Shown here: piece by piece, positions 61,468 through 64,000 of the stretch
How the letters are laid out: the number at the start of each line of letters is the position of its first letter
Numbering within the stretch: the stretch's first letter is position 1
NCBI GenBank assembly: GCA_023515745.1
Contig: JALECJ010000004.1
Coordinates: forward strand, 496,001 to 560,000
From: Amoeboaphelidium protococcarum
Taxonomy: Eukaryota; Aphelidiomycota; Aphelidea
Length of the DNA: 64,000 bases
Direction of reading: 5' to 3'
Program-made: the position numbers and the translations under genes
The notes under the pieces: model-generated
The model's database searches: none
Seen by the model: the letters and a program-made list of their open reading frames with translations, nothing else
What the model was told of the DNA's origin: nothing

Positions 61468-63690
61468 ATGGATGATAGTGAGAGGACGAAGAATGACAGT
61501 GATAAAATGAAAAGTCTGAGGAACGGGTAGTAAAGTCAAGAAGAGGAGGAATCTCGATCGCATCTCAGATGGATTGTCTTGATACTAAATTGTACTCTTC
61601 TGCTTGGGAATTATTATGCGTATGACAATCCATCTGCCCTTTCTCCATAGCTGCGACAGTATTTGAAGCCCCTCACAGGTTAAAATGGTAGTCATTCTCC
61701 GTCTTATGAGACTATATTTTCTCTCACCTATTCTGTTTACTCGTTCCCCAACTTGATTCTACCATCTATCACTGGATTACTCATATAGATTACTAAAGCT
61801 CCAGCTGCGATATTACTCACACTATCTAGTCTCACCGTACTCGGTCATCTGCTGTATCTATTTGGTGTGTGGAAACTGTCCATTCCCTTGATGCTTGTCG
61901 GAAGATTTGTGTTTGGCGTCGGTGGAGAGAGTATTGGCGTAATGTAGTCGTTTGTAAATGCGCTATGGTTTGCTGACAAGGAACTCGGTATGGCTATGGG
62001 ATTTAGTTTAGCTGTGCCGCGAATAGGAAGCGTACTAAATGCCACTTTGAGTCCATTGATTTGCTCATATTTTAATCAGATTACTGGTGATCGCCAGGAA
62101 GGTGTTTTATACGCACTTGGAGCCGGTGTTGTTATGTGTCTTGTCAGTTCTATGGCTGGACTCATTTTGATTTTTGCGATTGGAATTTATCCTCAATCTA
62201 GAAAGATTAATTCTGCTTAGAATGCACCTATAGTGAAATCAAAAGAAGTTGTACTTGACGAAGAGGCATAGTTATTGAATGGATATTAGTCCATAGTGGA
62301 CCTGGATGAAGAAAGTGATGGCGATGCAATGCTAGAGGATGCATCTTTAGCAAGAGAAAAGAAGTCTTCTGTGTTTTAAATCATTTATTAGTTCCCAGTA
62401 GAATTTTGGCTAATGTGCTTAATTGTATTTTGTATCTATGGAACTATAGTGCCTTTTAATAATGTGATTATCGATTTGATGTTGACCAAGTTCGTTCCAC
62501 TTTCTTATGATAATCGGCTGAGTGTGGCAGGATCCTTTATGGCTATAGCGGATACTATCTGCGCCGTGCTGGTCCCCGTGAGTGGATATATTATAGACCG
62601 GTATGGACGTAGAGGATCTGTAATGTTTCTCTGCTGTTTCCTTATGGGAACTGTGCATTTGATTATGGGATTCACAGATCCTACTGATAGTGAAGGTAAA
62701 ATATCATAATTCACAGTGATTCCTATCCTTCCGCTCGTTGTTCTCGGATTATCTTATAGTTTCTTTGGTGTCGCTTACTGGAGCTCAATAGCGTGCTTGT
62801 TCAGTGGGCCGTCGGAAGTTGCTCAATAATAATTGCCTGTTTCTGATGATTAATTCCTTAATGGGAAATTGTAATACCACTCTCAAGCTGATGTAAATTA
62901 AGAGTCAAGTCCGCTTATAAGTTAAAATGCGTTTACTATCGCGGCATCCAGTTCCACCGCTTCACCTCTGATTAGATAGGTGCACATTAATCACTTGAAA
63001 CGATACAATACCATGGGACATTAGTCAAGGAGTCAGTAGCTACCTAGATCACCCACTTTACAGCAGGTGCTTGTTGATTAGCGAGTAAGTACCACTTCGC
63101 TCCCTCTACTTGCAGCATCGCGTGCATTTTCTGTTGATCAAAAGAGAATTGGCAAGTAGATGGAGTCATAAAACGGTCGGATAGATGGCCTGGGTATCAT
63201 TTATGACAACTAGAAAGATTCTCCTGCTGATAGATCTGAAGGTTATGTAAATGAACAGTTTGATGACTTTTACAACACTGATCATACAATGTTCAAGTCA
63301 GCCAATACACCACTCTTGTCACAGAATAGAAGAAGACGCGTCCGATCTGATTTGGTATTGGACAGATAAGTAGAGGAGACAGTGGACGAACCCGAGCCAG
63401 AATCCTCAGAGAAATTGGCGATTGCATATGGCGTGGCAACATCAGCGATGAACTTATCTCTTGCTATAGTGCCAATTATAGCTGCAGTAATACAGTTGAA
63501 TAGTCGACCTATAGCAACTCCGCAGATTGTGGATAAAGGAACGATTACCACACCGGAAGAGTTTGTCTACGTGGAGTCGTTTTTCGCCAGTGAAGCGTTC
63601 CTGGCCTCCCTATTCAGTATTGTCATTGTCTGGCTAGATTACAGGCGTCACAAAGGCCAATTACTAGAAGCATCACACTACATTGGATGA
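61468..63690 (+). CDS. MFSD1-like major facilitator transporter
   Basis: 740 residues, ATG 61468 to TGA 63688-63690. Twelve membrane segments can be placed, beginning at WIVLILNCTLLLGNYYAYDNPSAL. GESIGVMQSFVNALWF, KELGMAMGFSLAVPRIGSVLN and DRYGRRG are MFSD1 features; this family exports dipeptides or similar solutes from lysosomes. Two long cytoplasmic insertions stand out: about 60 residues in the central loop (residues 255-310) and about 200 Gln/Ser-rich residues (about 450-650) before the last two membrane segments. The N-terminus is acidic and lacks a signal peptide. Confidence 0.8.
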
Positions 63691-63813
63691 ACAGAATGAG
63701 TATTTGTACATCAATTCTTATAGATTTCAATTATTGTGACATTGTGACTTGATCTTGGATTGAAAGTTTTTAACAGATCGTTTTTCCTCTTAGAATTCCT
63801 TCAATATTTGCGA

Positions 63814-64000
63814 ATGCGTTTATTAAAGCCGCTTGTATGGAGCAGATTATGCCGTACAAGTTGGACCTTATCACGGCTGCAAATATCTGCAAAGTTTTCA
63901 TCATCACAAATAGTATAGTAATAATAAAGATAATTATAATAATAGTCAGTGAGGAAACCGGTGCGGCCTGTTGAGCCCGATGCTGATGATTGTTGTGGAG
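63814..64000 (+). CDS. OXLD1-like oxidoreductase-like domain protein, 3' end outside window
   Basis: Starts at ATG 63814 and runs off the window. The first 35 residues are basic and Ser-rich with no acidic residue, typical of a mitochondrial presequence, followed by a Gln run (TAG/TAA codons) and then RKPVRPVEPDADDCCG, the conserved start of the Oxidored-like (PF09791) domain found in OXLD1 and related mitochondrial proteins. The function of the family is poorly known. Only 62 codons are visible. Confidence 0.6.

Overview
This window is eukaryotic nuclear DNA that uses a non-standard genetic code. TAA and TAG are read as glutamine and TGA is the only stop. The proof is in the sequence. A tetra-ubiquitin gene (9636-10553) has TAG at the invariant Gln positions 2, 31 and 49, and a VPS34-type PI3-kinase has TAA at both Gln codons of its conserved RQDQL region (32325 and 32337). 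Read with the standard code nearly every gene here would look like a pseudogene; read with TGA-only stops they become long intact frames. Introns are few and short (about 38-76 nt, GT...AG, with one possible 26-nt case). The gene set is opisthokont-like and comes from a cell with a flagellate or centriolar stage: SAS-6, a ROCK-like kinase, myosin regulatory light chain, FGD-type RhoGEF, NBS1, squalene synthase and sterol oxidase, UTP11, RPN11, PMP3 and a CBM19-like chitin-binding surface protein. A unicellular relative of fungi such as an aphelid would fit, but that is inference from gene content and code.

Layout. 1-4212: an unrecognised partial gene, then a 1148-residue minus-strand protein that joins an N-terminal FEN1/XPG flap-nuclease domain to a C-terminal Fanzor (TnpB-like) RuvC and zinc-finger domain. 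This is the most remarkable item in the window. 5374-8999: a five-unit CCCH/CCHC zinc-finger protein and a chitin-binding-like surface protein. 9636-19758: polyubiquitin, a UBA protein, squalene synthase, a Tonsoku-like protein, a basic protein, a BMT6-like rRNA methyltransferase and a secreted, probably GPI-anchored protein. 20088-34168: FGD-like RhoGEF, sterol oxidase, ALDH7, UTP11, QCR2-like protein, VPS34 and a scramblase.

34310-42361: ROCK-like kinase, a small membrane protein, NBS1, myosin regulatory light chain (the classical ROCK substrate) and PMP3. 42841-50097: a host gene of unknown function cut in two by a 6001-bp Ty3/gypsy chromovirus with two identical 244-bp LTRs and a 5-bp target duplication. 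The host reading frame resumes exactly after the element. 50365-64000: RPN11, an RRM protein, ribosomal protein uL23, a small three-exon gene, a DPP4-like peptidase, SAS-6, an unknown protein, an MFSD1-like transporter and the start of an OXLD1-like mitochondrial gene.

All exon boundaries were placed by eye from frame continuity and splice consensus. Homology calls rest on motifs recognised by reading; no database search was run.
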